In this document: positions 55,983-64,000 of the stretch, one piece after another
How the letters are laid out: every line of letters starts with the position of its first letter
Numbering within the stretch: the first letter of the stretch is position 1
Source: Gammaproteobacteria bacterium HGW-Gammaproteobacteria-13
GTDB taxonomy: Bacteria; Pseudomonadota; Gammaproteobacteria; Pseudomonadales; Pseudomonadaceae
Assembly: GCA_002840155.1 (NCBI GenBank)
Contig: PGZH01000009.1
Coordinates: forward strand, 124,001-188,000
Direction of reading: 5' to 3'
DNA length: 64,000 nucleotides
Translations under genes and position numbers: made by a program
The notes under the pieces: generated by a model
Seen by the model: only the letters and a program-made list of their open reading frames with translations
The model's database searches: none
Told to the model about the DNA's origin: nothing

Positions 55983-56033
55983 CTAAACACCACGGGCAGC
56001 CGGCCAGGCTGGTTGCCCACTCACTCATTGCTC

Positions 56034-56070
56034 GCGCCTCCGCAGGTTTCTGCGGGGGCGCTGTCGTTTT
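56034..56070 (+). terminator. Rho-independent terminator after HPF-like gene
   Basis: GCGCCTCCGCA pairs with TGCGGGGGCGC (one G-U) around GGTTTC, followed by TGTCGTTTT. Confidence 0.75.
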
Positions 56071-56241
56071 CAGGCCTAGGTTGTGCGCGGCTTGCCAGCG
56101 GCAACGGCCTGCCTAAGGCGGCAAAGTGATTCCCCTTGGGCGAAAAATGAATGGGCAGAAAAGCCCGTTTTTACTGGCTTGCAGAGGGTTGGCCCATATT
56201 CTGCAGAAATGCCTGCCAGCTGACCTAAGCAGGGATTCGCC

Positions 56242-56712
56242 ATGACCAGTATCTCCAACAACTCGCCGCTGGCGAGCTACTTCAGCAACACCGCCAAACC
56301 CAGCACGGCCGGTGCTGCAGGCAGTGGCAGCAGTACGGATAAACCGAGCGCCGCCACAGATCCACTTGCGGAAATCCGCCGCTTTGCCAGCGGCATGGTG
56401 GCTCACAGCCGCGGCGGCCTGCTGCGCGCGATGCATGCCGAGAGCAGCGGTGCCAGCAACGCGATTGCCAGTGATCGCTTCCGCCCGGTCGCCGAGCAGG
56501 ACAGCGACACCTCGAAAATTGCCCTGCCGGATGTCGCCGAACTGGACCGCGAAGACGCCGCCAAGCTGCTGGCGCAGATCAACAAGCTGGTCGACGCCGG
56601 CCTGGACAAGACGGGCACCTTTGTCGGCTACAACGGCGACCAGCAGACCGACTCGCTGACCACCTACCGCGACTGGCTGCAGGCCAGAGGCGGCGTGAGT
56701 ATTTACGTTTAA
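56242..56712 (+). CDS. Hypothetical protein with disordered N-terminus
   Basis: A 156-residue protein. The first 45 residues are Ser/Ala/Thr-rich and probably disordered; the remainder (PLAEIRRFASGMVAHSRGGLLRAM; EDAAKLLAQINKLVDAGL) is helical and ends in YRDWLQARGGVSIYV. No signal peptide or membrane segment. I do not recognise a family. AGGGA lies nine bases before the ATG. Its isolation between the HPF-like and CAP genes gives no functional hint. Confidence 0.7.
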   Translation: MTSISNNSPLASYFSNTAKPSTAGAAGSGSSTDKPSAATDPLAEIRRFASGMVAHSRGGLLRAMHAESSGASNAIASDRFRPVAEQDSDTSKIALPDVAELDREDAAKLLAQINKLVDAGLDKTGTFVGYNGDQQTDSLTTYRDWLQARGGVSIYV

Positions 56713-56840
56713 GCGTTCTGCCGCCGATTTCACCAGCCGGCTGCATGCGCATCGGGCTGGTTTCAGCGCGCGAGGTGCGCCAAGATCACCCGATCACAGT
56801 TGTGGGTACGCCGCATAGGCATGCTCAGGTCGGGGGATTT

Positions 56841-57692
56841 ATGGCTAGCAAGGAATTTATTCGGGCGTTCGCTGCCCTTGGGGTGGCGCTGGTGTGCGCT
56901 GCGGCTGCGCAGGCTGCCGAGGATGCGCAACTAGTCGGCTTGATCAACAGCTACCGCAGTGAAGTGCAGCGCTGTGGCGATCAGGCTTCCGCCGAGTTGC
57001 CGCCGCTGACGGCCGATCCGCGTCTGGTGCAACCGGTAGGTCGCTCGGGGGATTTGCAGCAGGCGATGAGTGCGGCGGGCTATCCGATGGTCAACGTGCA
57101 GGCCATCAGCCTGTCCGGCCCGCGTGATGCAGCGGCGGCGCTGAAAGTGCTGCAGGAGAGCTTCTGCAAGATTGTGCTTGATCCGCAATTTGTCGATATC
57201 GGCGTCAATCAGCAGGACCGTGAGTGGCGCATTCTGCTGGCTCGGCCGTTATTGGCTGCGCGCCTGGGCGACTGGCAGGCGGAAGGGCAGAGGCTGCTTG
57301 AACAACTCAACACTGCGCGCAGCACGGCTCGCCAGTGCGGCAGCCAAGCCTTTGCCGCCGCCGCGCCACTGGTGTGGAATGCCACCCTGGGCAGCACCGC
57401 CGAAGCCCACAGCCGGGCCATGGCCAACGGCAACTTCTTCGATCATCAAGACCCTGACGGCCGCACCCCCGGCGACCGCGCAGAGTTGGCCGGCTACAGC
57501 GGCCAGCGCGTTGGTGAGAACATCGCCGCCGGCCTGGATAGCGTCAGCAAAGTGCTCGCCGGCTGGCTGGCCAGCCCCGGTCATTGCGCCAACCTGATGA
57601 ACCCGCAATTCAGCGAACTGGGCGCCGCCTACGCCAACGATCCCAAGAGCGACGCGGGGATTTACTGGACGGCGCTGTTTGGCGCGCCGTAA
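56841..57692 (+). CDS. Secreted CAP-domain (SCP/PR-1-like) protein
   Basis: ATG 56841 gives a signal peptide ending AAAAQA (residue 25) and has GGGGG seven bases upstream. The 283-residue product has an N-terminal region of its own (residues 30-155) and a C-terminal CAP domain (about 165-283; WNATLGSTAEAHSRAMANGNFFDH, ENIAAGLDSVSKVLAGWLASPGHCANLMNP). CAP proteins are exported; some are proteases or bind sterols, but the role here is unknown. Convergent with the HAD-M1 gene, 19 bases apart. Confidence 0.88.
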   Translation: MASKEFIRAFAALGVALVCAAAAQAAEDAQLVGLINSYRSEVQRCGDQASAELPPLTADPRLVQPVGRSGDLQQAMSAAGYPMVNVQAISLSGPRDAAAALKVLQESFCKIVLDPQFVDIGVNQQDREWRILLARPLLAARLGDWQAEGQRLLEQLNTARSTARQCGSQAFAAAAPLVWNATLGSTAEAHSRAMANGNFFDHQDPDGRTPGDRAELAGYSGQRVGENIAAGLDSVSKVLAGWLASPGHCANLMNPQFSELGAAYANDPKSDAGIYWTALFGAP

Positions 57693-57711
57693 CCCGTGGT
57701 TGTGGCGCTGC

Positions 57712-60501
57712 TCAGCGCACATTGATGCGCAGCGCCACCCCGCCGACTATCTTGCCGTTCTCCCGCTGCACCAAATCCAGGGTAAAGCTGCTGCCGCGCT
57801 TGGCGTCTGCCGGCACGGTGACGCGTAGCCCCAGCCGTTGCGACTCCAGCGGGCGTAGCACGACTGGCAGCTGCGCCTGTTTACCCTTGGCAAACTTCAG
57901 CTCCAGTGCGTTAGGAAAAGTCTCGGCGAGTCGCTCCGGGGTCTTGCTGGTCAATAGCTGATCGGTGCTTGGCATTGCCGCGCAGGCGTGGCTGGCGCAA
58001 TCCAGTGGTTCCTCTGCCGTAGGCTTTGCTCTGGCTATCGACGTATCAGTCAGCTCTGGTAAACGTATGGCGCTGGTCTTGAGCGCGGGTGCCAGTGCGC
58101 GTTTATCCAGCAGCAGGCTAGCTTGCAGCGTTTCCAGCCCCTCGGGGCGCAGCAGTTCGAATAGCACGCTGCGCGTCTGCCGGGCGCGCAGGCTGGTGGC
58201 CATAAAGGGCAACACTATCCACAGATTGGGAGCCAGATCGATCACGCTGAGGTTCTTCTGCGCCAGGTTGTTCTGCTGCCGCACATGACGTCCGGCCTGC
58301 GGATGATCGAAACGGCTGAACAGCGCAGCCAGCAGGCAAAGGTGGCTGCCCACCGGCGGTATTGCACTGCGTGGCAGGCGCGCCTTGACGATGCGTGTCT
58401 CGCCGGGGCCCAGGTCGAAATCCGCTGCCGCTGTGACCGCCGGGAGGAAATCGGCTGGGTAGACGAACTGGCTACCGGCGTACTGCTTGATATTGAAACT
58501 CACCACCAGATGCCGTGCGCTGGCCGTGGCGCTGCGATTGCGCACGCGGGCGTGAATCCAGTTGTCCTGGCCGAACTCAAGGTTCTGATGTTCCAGGCCA
58601 TCGTCGTCACGGTTGCGAATCCATAGGTCCGGTGAATCCCAGAAGCGTCCGCCCCAGTTGTTGGCGCCGGGGTCGGCGGCATCGTCGCGCAGCCAGACAT
58701 CCGGCAGTGGCGCTGGATCGGGTAGGCCGTAGACGAAACGGTGGAAGGCATCCACGCAGGTTGGGTTGCCACCACGGGCCAGTAGAAAGCACTCCAGCTC
58801 TTCGGTTTTTACCGGCTGCGGATAACGCGCCAGATAGAAGCTGCGCATCAGATCGCCCAGCGGGGCGGCACCGAGCAAGCCAGCCATGCCTTTCCAGAAA
58901 CGTTCGCCAGCCCCGTAGGAGGAGCCGTGGGTAACCCGCACCCACGGGTTACGCGGACACAACGCCAGTGCCGCTTCGGCGAAGTTGAAGGGCTGTACAC
59001 CCGCCGCGCCGTTGTCGTGGTAGGTGGTCCAGGCTTCATCGAACCAGGCGTCGGCCTGGCTGGCCGGCTTCAGCCCGCGCGCCCACCAGCTGTGAAAGGT
59101 CTCGTGGCGCAGTGGGCCGGTGCCGGTGGTGGTGCCGCCGTCGTATTCCATGCCGCCCTGATGGATAAAGGCGGTAAAGCGATTGCCGTGGATATAGCGC
59201 CCGGAGCTGTTTTCGTTGTCAGCGAGGAAGCCGGCGATGGCATTGGCCTGGTTAAGCAGATTGGCGGCGTTGCTGGTGAGCTTCCAGGTGGTGATCGCGA
59301 CATTGCTGCCGGAGACCGGCAGCACGGTATTCACCGTGGTGCTTTGCAGGCTGTCGCTGGCACGCAACTCCAGCAGCGGCGACAGGGCGCTGAAACGCGC
59401 GGGAAAGTCAATGCGCCAGTGATTGGCGCCCAGCACGTGGAGGGTGCCATTGCTGATCGGTGTGTGCGCCACGGCGGTGCCGGTCAGGCGCAGTTGCAGG
59501 CTTAGCTCGAACTGATCATGAATCAGGTTGGCCGGCACAAAGGCTTCCAGATAGCGTCCCGCGCCCAGGTCGGTAAAACCGAAGTTGAATGCCAGTCGCG
59601 GGCCCGCGCTCCAGGCGATCTGCGGCAGGTAGGAGCCGGCCATGGAGGCCTGCGGCACGCCGACCGCATAGGTCAGGCGCAGGCTGTGGCTGCTACCTGC
59701 ATCCAGCACCCGGTTGAGCACGCGCAGATTGGCATTGGCGCCCCCGCCGAAGTCATGGCTGGCAACATCGGCTGGCGCAACCACCACGCCATCCAGCCAC
59801 ACACCGGTGACGCTCTGGCGCAGGTCGAAGATCGGGCAGCCAGCGTGTTTGCCGAGGCGAAACTCCAGGGTGGCGTCGCCGCTGATCTGCTGCGTGGCTG
59901 CATCGAATAGCAAGCTGGCATCAATCCGCACAATATCCATGGGCACCGCCCACAGGCCATCGACCAACTTGGGTGGCGGTGCCAGGGCCAGGCTGCTGTT
60001 TGGCGCAGCCAGTGGCGGTAGCTTGGCCAGCAAGCCGGCCAGGGCGCTGACACATTCGCCATCACTGGCCACGCAGCTGCCGCTGTTGCGTTTGAGAATG
60101 GCGCGCCAGCCATAGCCGCGGGCCGCCTGCACATGGGCCAGGTTCTCGGTGATAAAGATTGCCCGCTCGCTGGCAACGCTGTGCTGCGCCTTGCTCAGCG
60201 CCAGATCGAAGATCGCTTGTGCGGGTTTGCCGAGGTTGCCCGGCAGTTCGCTGGACAGGGTGATCAGCGCCGGCTCGATATAGCGGGCCAGATGCAGCGA
60301 CGTGAGTGTTGCCAGTACGTTGGCCACGCTGGTGCCGGCTGCCTGATCGGACAGCAGACCGAGACGGTAGCCGCGTGCCTTGAGCACTTGCAGACAATCC
60401 AGGCAGTCGGCATAACGCATCCGCACGCCGCCGGGGCCGGTAAACGTCAGGGTATCGCCCAGGTCGAAAAAAACTGTGGGGGGAACAATTGAGCCAGACA
60501 T
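57712..60501 (-). CDS. HAD-like domain fused to M1-type metallopeptidase
   Basis: A 929-residue protein without signal peptide. Residues 8-160 look like a HAD phosphatase domain (DLGDT with Asp13/Asp16, SDQ at 51, K92). Residues about 180-640 resemble an M1 aminopeptidase: GGMEY at 449-453 and HETFH at 466-470 followed, 18 residues on, by Glu489, i.e. HExxH-x18-E. The rest is beta-rich, likely two immunoglobulin-like domains. M1 enzymes usually trim N-terminal residues; HAD fusion is unusual. It is last in a cassette with a 99-residue protein and a metzincin, each gap being about 70 bases. Role unknown. Confidence 0.75.
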   Translation of the reverse strand: MSGSIVPPTVFFDLGDTLTFTGPGGVRMRYADCLDCLQVLKARGYRLGLLSDQAAGTSVANVLATLTSLHLARYIEPALITLSSELPGNLGKPAQAIFDLALSKAQHSVASERAIFITENLAHVQAARGYGWRAILKRNSGSCVASDGECVSALAGLLAKLPPLAAPNSSLALAPPPKLVDGLWAVPMDIVRIDASLLFDAATQQISGDATLEFRLGKHAGCPIFDLRQSVTGVWLDGVVVAPADVASHDFGGGANANLRVLNRVLDAGSSHSLRLTYAVGVPQASMAGSYLPQIAWSAGPRLAFNFGFTDLGAGRYLEAFVPANLIHDQFELSLQLRLTGTAVAHTPISNGTLHVLGANHWRIDFPARFSALSPLLELRASDSLQSTTVNTVLPVSGSNVAITTWKLTSNAANLLNQANAIAGFLADNENSSGRYIHGNRFTAFIHQGGMEYDGGTTTGTGPLRHETFHSWWARGLKPASQADAWFDEAWTTYHDNGAAGVQPFNFAEAALALCPRNPWVRVTHGSSYGAGERFWKGMAGLLGAAPLGDLMRSFYLARYPQPVKTEELECFLLARGGNPTCVDAFHRFVYGLPDPAPLPDVWLRDDAADPGANNWGGRFWDSPDLWIRNRDDDGLEHQNLEFGQDNWIHARVRNRSATASARHLVVSFNIKQYAGSQFVYPADFLPAVTAAADFDLGPGETRIVKARLPRSAIPPVGSHLCLLAALFSRFDHPQAGRHVRQQNNLAQKNLSVIDLAPNLWIVLPFMATSLRARQTRSVLFELLRPEGLETLQASLLLDKRALAPALKTSAIRLPELTDTSIARAKPTAEEPLDCASHACAAMPSTDQLLTSKTPERLAETFPNALELKFAKGKQAQLPVVLRPLESQRLGLRVTVPADAKRGSSFTLDLVQRENGKIVGGVALRINVR

Positions 60502-60567
60502 GATGCCTCCTTGGCGATGCGTAAAAGGCTCTTGCTAGGGGCCGTGCCTCTGCACGGCATGCTCCGT

Positions 60568-60867
60568 TCAGGGCGCCCGGCGATAGCTGAAGCGACAGCC
60601 CGCAGGGTCGGTAAAGGTCAGGGTGCCGTCACTGAGGCTGTAGGTGTAGGTGACGACTTCGTCATTGGCGGTAGAAATGGCCAGCTTACCGGGCCCCTGT
60701 AGCGCCCAGGTGCCCTGGTCCCACCAGGTGAAGCTGCCGGCGGGTTCGCTGCTGCCGACGTACAGGCCATTGCTCTGCAGGTGCAGGTGCGCGGCATACC
60801 CGGCGGCGCATTGTTCCTGGCTGTTCTTGTGCCAGTTGCCTGACAGTTGTGCCTCATGCAATTCCAT
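60568..60867 (-). CDS. Small all-beta protein in metalloprotease cassette
   Basis: ATG 60867 has AAGGAGA about eight bases upstream, strong support for this 99-residue protein. It is rich in Gly/Trp/Thr with alternating hydrophobic residues (LHLQSNGLYVG; TYTYSLSDGTLTFTD) and two cysteines (Cys20, Cys91), suggesting a small beta-barrel such as the lipocalin-like inhibitors of secreted metalloproteases (I38 family). That link rests on size, fold impression and gene context only. No signal peptide. It lies between a metzincin and a HAD-M1 gene. Confidence 0.65.
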   Translation of the reverse strand: MELHEAQLSGNWHKNSQEQCAAGYAAHLHLQSNGLYVGSSEPAGSFTWWDQGTWALQGPGKLAISTANDEVVTYTYSLSDGTLTFTDPAGCRFSYRRAP

Positions 60868-60941
60868 TCTGACTCTCCTTGGTCGCTTGGTTTGGAGTGC
60901 GCGGGGCATGGGCCCCGCGCATTCCGTTTACTGCGTTTGCA

Positions 60942-63062
60942 CTACTTGGCGCTGGTCAGGCGAGTTGGCTTGGCCTTGGCCTTGCCGGCCTTCGGCAAAC
61001 TGCCGCCCGCGTCGCCGAGCAAACGCTCGAGCTTGTCATGCTCGCTGCCGCTCATCACCGTGTCGTAATCGAGCAGCGCCGTCGCCGCTTTGGCGTCTGG
61101 TTTGCGCTTCATAAAACGACTTGCCAGGCGCTTGGTCTCGATGGCGGCAAAGTGTGGCTTGAGCACCGGTGAGTCCAACGCCGCCTGGATCGCCGCGATG
61201 CCGTCAGTCAGGTGATCACCACCGATGGCCAGCACTAGATGGGCATCCGGGGTGGTGAGCACCTTGTGCGCAGCTTCCGCGTGATTGGCGTCGACGGCAG
61301 CGGTGACCATCACACTGGCGCTGTCCGCCAGATGGGCAAGCATGCCATCCACTTCCCAATGCACTTCGACCTGCACCTGGTGGATGCCCGATACACCGAA
61401 CAACGCACCTTCGGCGCCGCGCATCAGGGTCATCGACTCCTCGATCTGCTCACCAGGCTCAAGCACCTTGAACGGCGAGTCTTCGATGCAGTGGATGATG
61501 GTGCGGAAGGTCCGCACATTGCCCGATGGGTCGGTCACGCTGCCGCTGACGCTCTCGCTTTTTAGGCTCAGGCTTGCCGGCACCAGCAGCGGTTGATCAC
61601 CGTGGTTGCGCAGGGTGACGCCGATGCGTACCGGTGCACCCAACGGCAGTTCGCCGAGCAGCGGGGTGATCTTCAGATCCAGACCCAGCACGTCTGCTTC
61701 CAGATCCGTCGGCGAAATGCTCGGGGTCGCGGTGGAGGCGCTGCCGAAGGCTACCGAACCTGGACGCACGAAGGGATCAGGGTAGTGACGCAGCTGCTTG
61801 AGATTATCCGGGTGGAAGGACCACTGGATATTGCTCGGGAACGGCGTGGCAGGCGTGCCGGCAGCCGCGATCACATCGCTGGTGCACATAAAGCCGAAGT
61901 CCGCCGAGTTGTGATACAGGCCCATGGCATGCCCCAGCTCATGCACCGCAGTGCGGAAGTAGGGCGCTGCCGCCGTGCCAAAGCGCTGACCGCTGACCGT
62001 GCCCCAGCCGGCGGAAATGGTCCAGTGCGAGGCAATCCCCACACCCTCGCGTGGCACGTTGTTGGAGTCGGTGCCGCCGTTGTCGTACATGATCCCGCGT
62101 GGTGTGGAATCGATGTTCTTCACCGCCAGCACGTGATAGCGCCATTCGCTGTCGAGGTTGACCACCGCGCGCCGCGCCAGCATGGCCGCGTGCATTTCTG
62201 CATTGGACCAGGAGTTGCCGCTGGGCTCGGCGACATTGGTGTCGCTGAGGTGCACTGTGGTTTGCCAACCCACCGCATCCATCAGGCTGGTCCAGGTATG
62301 GCCGATGCCGCTGTTGGTTGGTCGTTCGGAACCGCTGACGGTGTCGATCTCCACCGTGCAGCGGCGCAGGTAGGTGGATAGCCAGCCCATGGTCAAGCGT
62401 CCGACCACCACATTGGCGGCATTTTTCACATCGCCTTCGGCATAGTCCGAGGGTGACGGAAAGCCTGCCGGCCCGGTCATCCGTACCATCTGCGCAGTCA
62501 GCGTGCTCTCCAGCGCCCAGCTATTGGGCTCTGTGAAGCGATACAGCTGGAAGCCCAGACTGAAGCTGTTGCCCAGGTAGAAGTACTCCGGCAGCGTCGT
62601 CACCCGCACGTAGTAGCGGTAGCGCGAGCGCGGCAGAATCGGGATGCCCGACGCCGGGTTGGGGCCCGCCAGCAGGATGGGTCTGGGCGTCAGGCTGACA
62701 CTGGGTTTTAGAGTGTTTTGCAGCGGTATAGGCGAGGTGATGGGCAGCGGCAGGAAGATCACCGGCCGCTGATAAAGGTCGCCACTGGCCGTGCGGCCCT
62801 CGCTGTGCGACTCGACCCGCAGCGTGCCGTCATACGACACCAGCGGTGCACCACTGGGCTTGTAGTTGAGCAGCCAGCAGCCGGCCCGCAAGCTGCGCAA
62901 CTGCGGGAGGATGATTGGCCCGGGTTGCAGCTGCAGGTTGGGATTGATCGCCAGGTTGGCGTTGCTGATGTTGGCGTTACTAAGGCCGGGGCCATCTTCT
63001 GCGCTAGGCGGAAGCAGGTCGGGCATGGGCGGGATTTTCGAACTTTCAGGCAGATGCGACAT
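60942..63062 (-). CDS. Metzincin zinc metalloprotease
   Basis: A 706-residue protein with the metzincin active site HELGHAMGLYH (374-384, HExxHxxGxxH) and a Met-turn candidate Met392 (GFMCTSD). The N-terminal 50 residues are Pro/Asn-rich and probably disordered (LSNANISNANLAINPNLQL); no signal peptide or retained membrane segment is seen. The part after residue 420 appears to be beta-rich (LRNHGDQPLLVPASL). Matrixin-, astacin- and pappalysin-like enzymes share this motif. It is the first gene of a three-gene operon; export route and target are unknown. Confidence 0.85.
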   Translation of the reverse strand: MSHLPESSKIPPMPDLLPPSAEDGPGLSNANISNANLAINPNLQLQPGPIILPQLRSLRAGCWLLNYKPSGAPLVSYDGTLRVESHSEGRTASGDLYQRPVIFLPLPITSPIPLQNTLKPSVSLTPRPILLAGPNPASGIPILPRSRYRYYVRVTTLPEYFYLGNSFSLGFQLYRFTEPNSWALESTLTAQMVRMTGPAGFPSPSDYAEGDVKNAANVVVGRLTMGWLSTYLRRCTVEIDTVSGSERPTNSGIGHTWTSLMDAVGWQTTVHLSDTNVAEPSGNSWSNAEMHAAMLARRAVVNLDSEWRYHVLAVKNIDSTPRGIMYDNGGTDSNNVPREGVGIASHWTISAGWGTVSGQRFGTAAAPYFRTAVHELGHAMGLYHNSADFGFMCTSDVIAAAGTPATPFPSNIQWSFHPDNLKQLRHYPDPFVRPGSVAFGSASTATPSISPTDLEADVLGLDLKITPLLGELPLGAPVRIGVTLRNHGDQPLLVPASLSLKSESVSGSVTDPSGNVRTFRTIIHCIEDSPFKVLEPGEQIEESMTLMRGAEGALFGVSGIHQVQVEVHWEVDGMLAHLADSASVMVTAAVDANHAEAAHKVLTTPDAHLVLAIGGDHLTDGIAAIQAALDSPVLKPHFAAIETKRLASRFMKRKPDAKAATALLDYDTVMSGSEHDKLERLLGDAGGSLPKAGKAKAKPTRLTSAK

Positions 63063-63316
63063 TGCTGAACACTCCTATTCAACAAGGGGCGCACCCTGCC
63101 CGTAAAACTTCTCACTGCTCGAGCTACTGCACTGCTGTGGCACGTCACCCTTGGATTGATATCCATGTGGTTGATCTCATGCACACAGCGCGAAGCACAT
63201 GAGGAAAATCAGTATGGGACGGCGTTTTTCAATGTGATGTGCCGTCCATCCGGCAAGCTATGCGGTAAGACGAACGGATGCTGGCGTTTGGCTATGGCGC
63301 GTGCCTGGCGCTCCGC

Positions 63317-63733
63317 TTATTTGAGCGGCGGGTGAACCCTGGTTCTGGCAGTGGTGCGGGCGGCCAGGTTCATCAGTTGCTGGAACTTCGGGCACTCCAG
63401 GTGGTTTTCCGCTGGGCAGGACGCCGCGTGTCGCAGGCCGTCGCGGATGGCGCTGAGGCGTTTGATGCTGCGATCCAGCTCGTCGGCCTTGGCCTGCAGT
63501 TGCGCGCGGTCAATCGCTGGCTGCGCGTCGGCGACGAGCATGGTGGCGATTTCATCCAGAGAAAACCCTGCCTCACGGCCGAGCGCGATCAGCGCCAGGC
63601 GCTGGATCACCGATTCGCTGAACACCCGCTTGAGGCCGTTGCGGCCGATCGAGCGGATCAGGCCTTTCTCTTCGTAATAGCGCAGTGTCGACGCCGGTAG
63701 ACCGGACCAGCGCGAGACTTTGCCGATATCCAT
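63317..63733 (-). CDS. MerR family transcriptional regulator
   Basis: ATG 63733 has AAGGA eight bases upstream; an ATG at 63742 is nearly as good. The 138-residue protein has a MerR winged helix (MDIGKVSRWSGLPASTLRYYEEKGLI) and a dimer helix (DELDRSIKRLSAIRDGL). Two cysteines in CPAENHLECPKF may form a sensor site, but not the SoxR iron-sulfur pattern. A TCAAGT-TG-ACTTGA palindrome lies between it and the divergent DUF2938 gene, so it probably controls both. Confidence 0.88.
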   Translation of the reverse strand: MDIGKVSRWSGLPASTLRYYEEKGLIRSIGRNGLKRVFSESVIQRLALIALGREAGFSLDEIATMLVADAQPAIDRAQLQAKADELDRSIKRLSAIRDGLRHAASCPAENHLECPKFQQLMNLAARTTARTRVHPPLK

Positions 63734-63750
63734 CTCTTTCATCCTTGACC

Positions 63751-63764
63751 TCAAGTTGACTTGA
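63751..63764. promoter_or_regulatory. MerR-type operator between divergent genes
   Basis: TCAAGT-TG-ACTTGA is a near-perfect palindrome 18 bases upstream of the MerR start and 51 bases before the DUF2938 ATG. The CCTCAAGTT-ACTTGA pattern resembles MerR/SoxR family operators. Confidence 0.6.
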
Positions 63765-63814
63765 ACTGGCAGGCTTATGAAAACAGCCTTTCAGACAAAG
63801 CAAAAGAGGTGGAT

Positions 63815-64000
63815 ATGAACAGTCAATTGATCCTGCACGTGCTGTTGGTGGGCCTGGGCGCAACGCTGCTGATGGATGCCTGGGCGCTGGCGCGGCGGCG
63901 CTTGTTCGGCATTGCCTCGTTGGACTACGCCCTGGTCGGCCGCTGGCTGGGGCATATGCGCCATGGCCGCTTCCAGCATGCGGCTATCGGTAAGGCGCAA
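63815..64000 (+). CDS. DUF2938 family membrane protein (5' part)
   Basis: ATG 63815 has GAGGTGG just upstream; 62 codons are visible before the window ends. The sequence MNSQLILHVLLVGLGATLLMDAWALARRR with a further GRWLGHMRHGRFQH matches the start of DUF2938 inner-membrane proteins. It is divergent from the MerR gene and probably under its control. Function unknown. Confidence 0.8.
   Translation, partial: MNSQLILHVLLVGLGATLLMDAWALARRRLFGIASLDYALVGRWLGHMRHGRFQHAAIGKAQ

Noticed and set aside
56170-56200. Possible sigma-54 promoter before the hypothetical gene at 56242
   Set aside because: A TGG...GC-like pattern is present but the -12 TTGC element is not convincing and the spacing is off.
63317-63733. 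MerR gene as SoxR
   Set aside because: The C-terminal CPAENHLECP has two cysteines spaced by seven residues, not the four-cysteine cluster of SoxR, and the target is a DUF2938 gene.

Overview
The window is a gammaproteobacterial chromosome segment, most likely from Pseudomonas in the broad sense. This rests on GC-rich coding DNA, Shine-Dalgarno starts with many ATGA/TAATG couplings, Pseudomonas-style intergenic repeats, and recognisable Pseudomonas neighbourhoods: FabH-like/ECF sigma/anti-sigma, dksA-gluQ next to aminotransferase-sfsA, cysZ opposite trxB, folM-folE-folX, and PplR/LOV genes. I see no rRNA, tRNA, CRISPR array, insertion sequence or prophage. Species cannot be fixed from the window alone.

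Layout. 1-6.3 kb: edge fragment of a TPR-like membrane protein, two orphan periplasmic solute-binding proteins, a marR-MATE-small-protein operon, a LysE exporter and a secreted lipase-like hydrolase. 6.6-16.4 kb: beta-ketoacyl synthase III with an ECF sigma/anti-sigma pair, two tandem Crp/Fnr regulators behind a 20-bp perfect palindrome, a receiver-PAS-GGDEF-EAL protein, phosphoglucomutase (pgm), a DUF3309 peptide and a ModE-like DNA-binding protein. 16.4-24.9 kb: one giant gene for a cyclic beta-1,2-glucan synthase, without an exporter gene in the window. 25-35 kb: gluQ/dksA, aminotransferase/sfsA, a glycosyltransferase, a LysR regulator facing a fatty-acid-hydroxylase/SRPBCC fusion, cysZ/trxB and a glycolipid-binding-domain protein.

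35-43 kb is the first region of special interest. The folM-folE-folX-DUF1244-hopJ operon, a DUF6482 gene, a DCC/DUF393 gene, a LitR/CarH-type MerR regulator that appears to have lost its B12 ligands, an acyl-CoA dehydrogenase and a short LOV blue-light receptor lie together. TGTACA/TATACA repeats occur in the three intergenic regions that would control most of them. This looks like a local blue-light regulon of the PplR/PpSB-LOV type known from P. putida, here apparently extended to an acyl-CoA dehydrogenase.

43-57.7 kb holds a flavodoxin/cupin pair, a class II aldolase-hydrolase-DUF1569 operon, SDR and crotonase genes, an orphan TyrR/GcsR-type enhancer-binding protein, a YadGH-like ABC exporter split by a repeat element, an ECF42-type sigma factor with YciI/DUF899/SnoaL-like genes, a short HPF-like protein, a protein of unknown function and a CAP-domain protein.

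57.7-63.1 kb is the second region of special interest: a three-gene minus-strand cassette encoding a metzincin protease (HExxHxxGxxH), a 99-residue all-beta protein, and a 929-residue protein in which a HAD-like domain precedes an M1-type metallopeptidase (HExxH-x18-E). None has an obvious signal peptide. I do not recognise this combination as a described system. The window ends in a MerR regulator divergent from a DUF2938 membrane protein.
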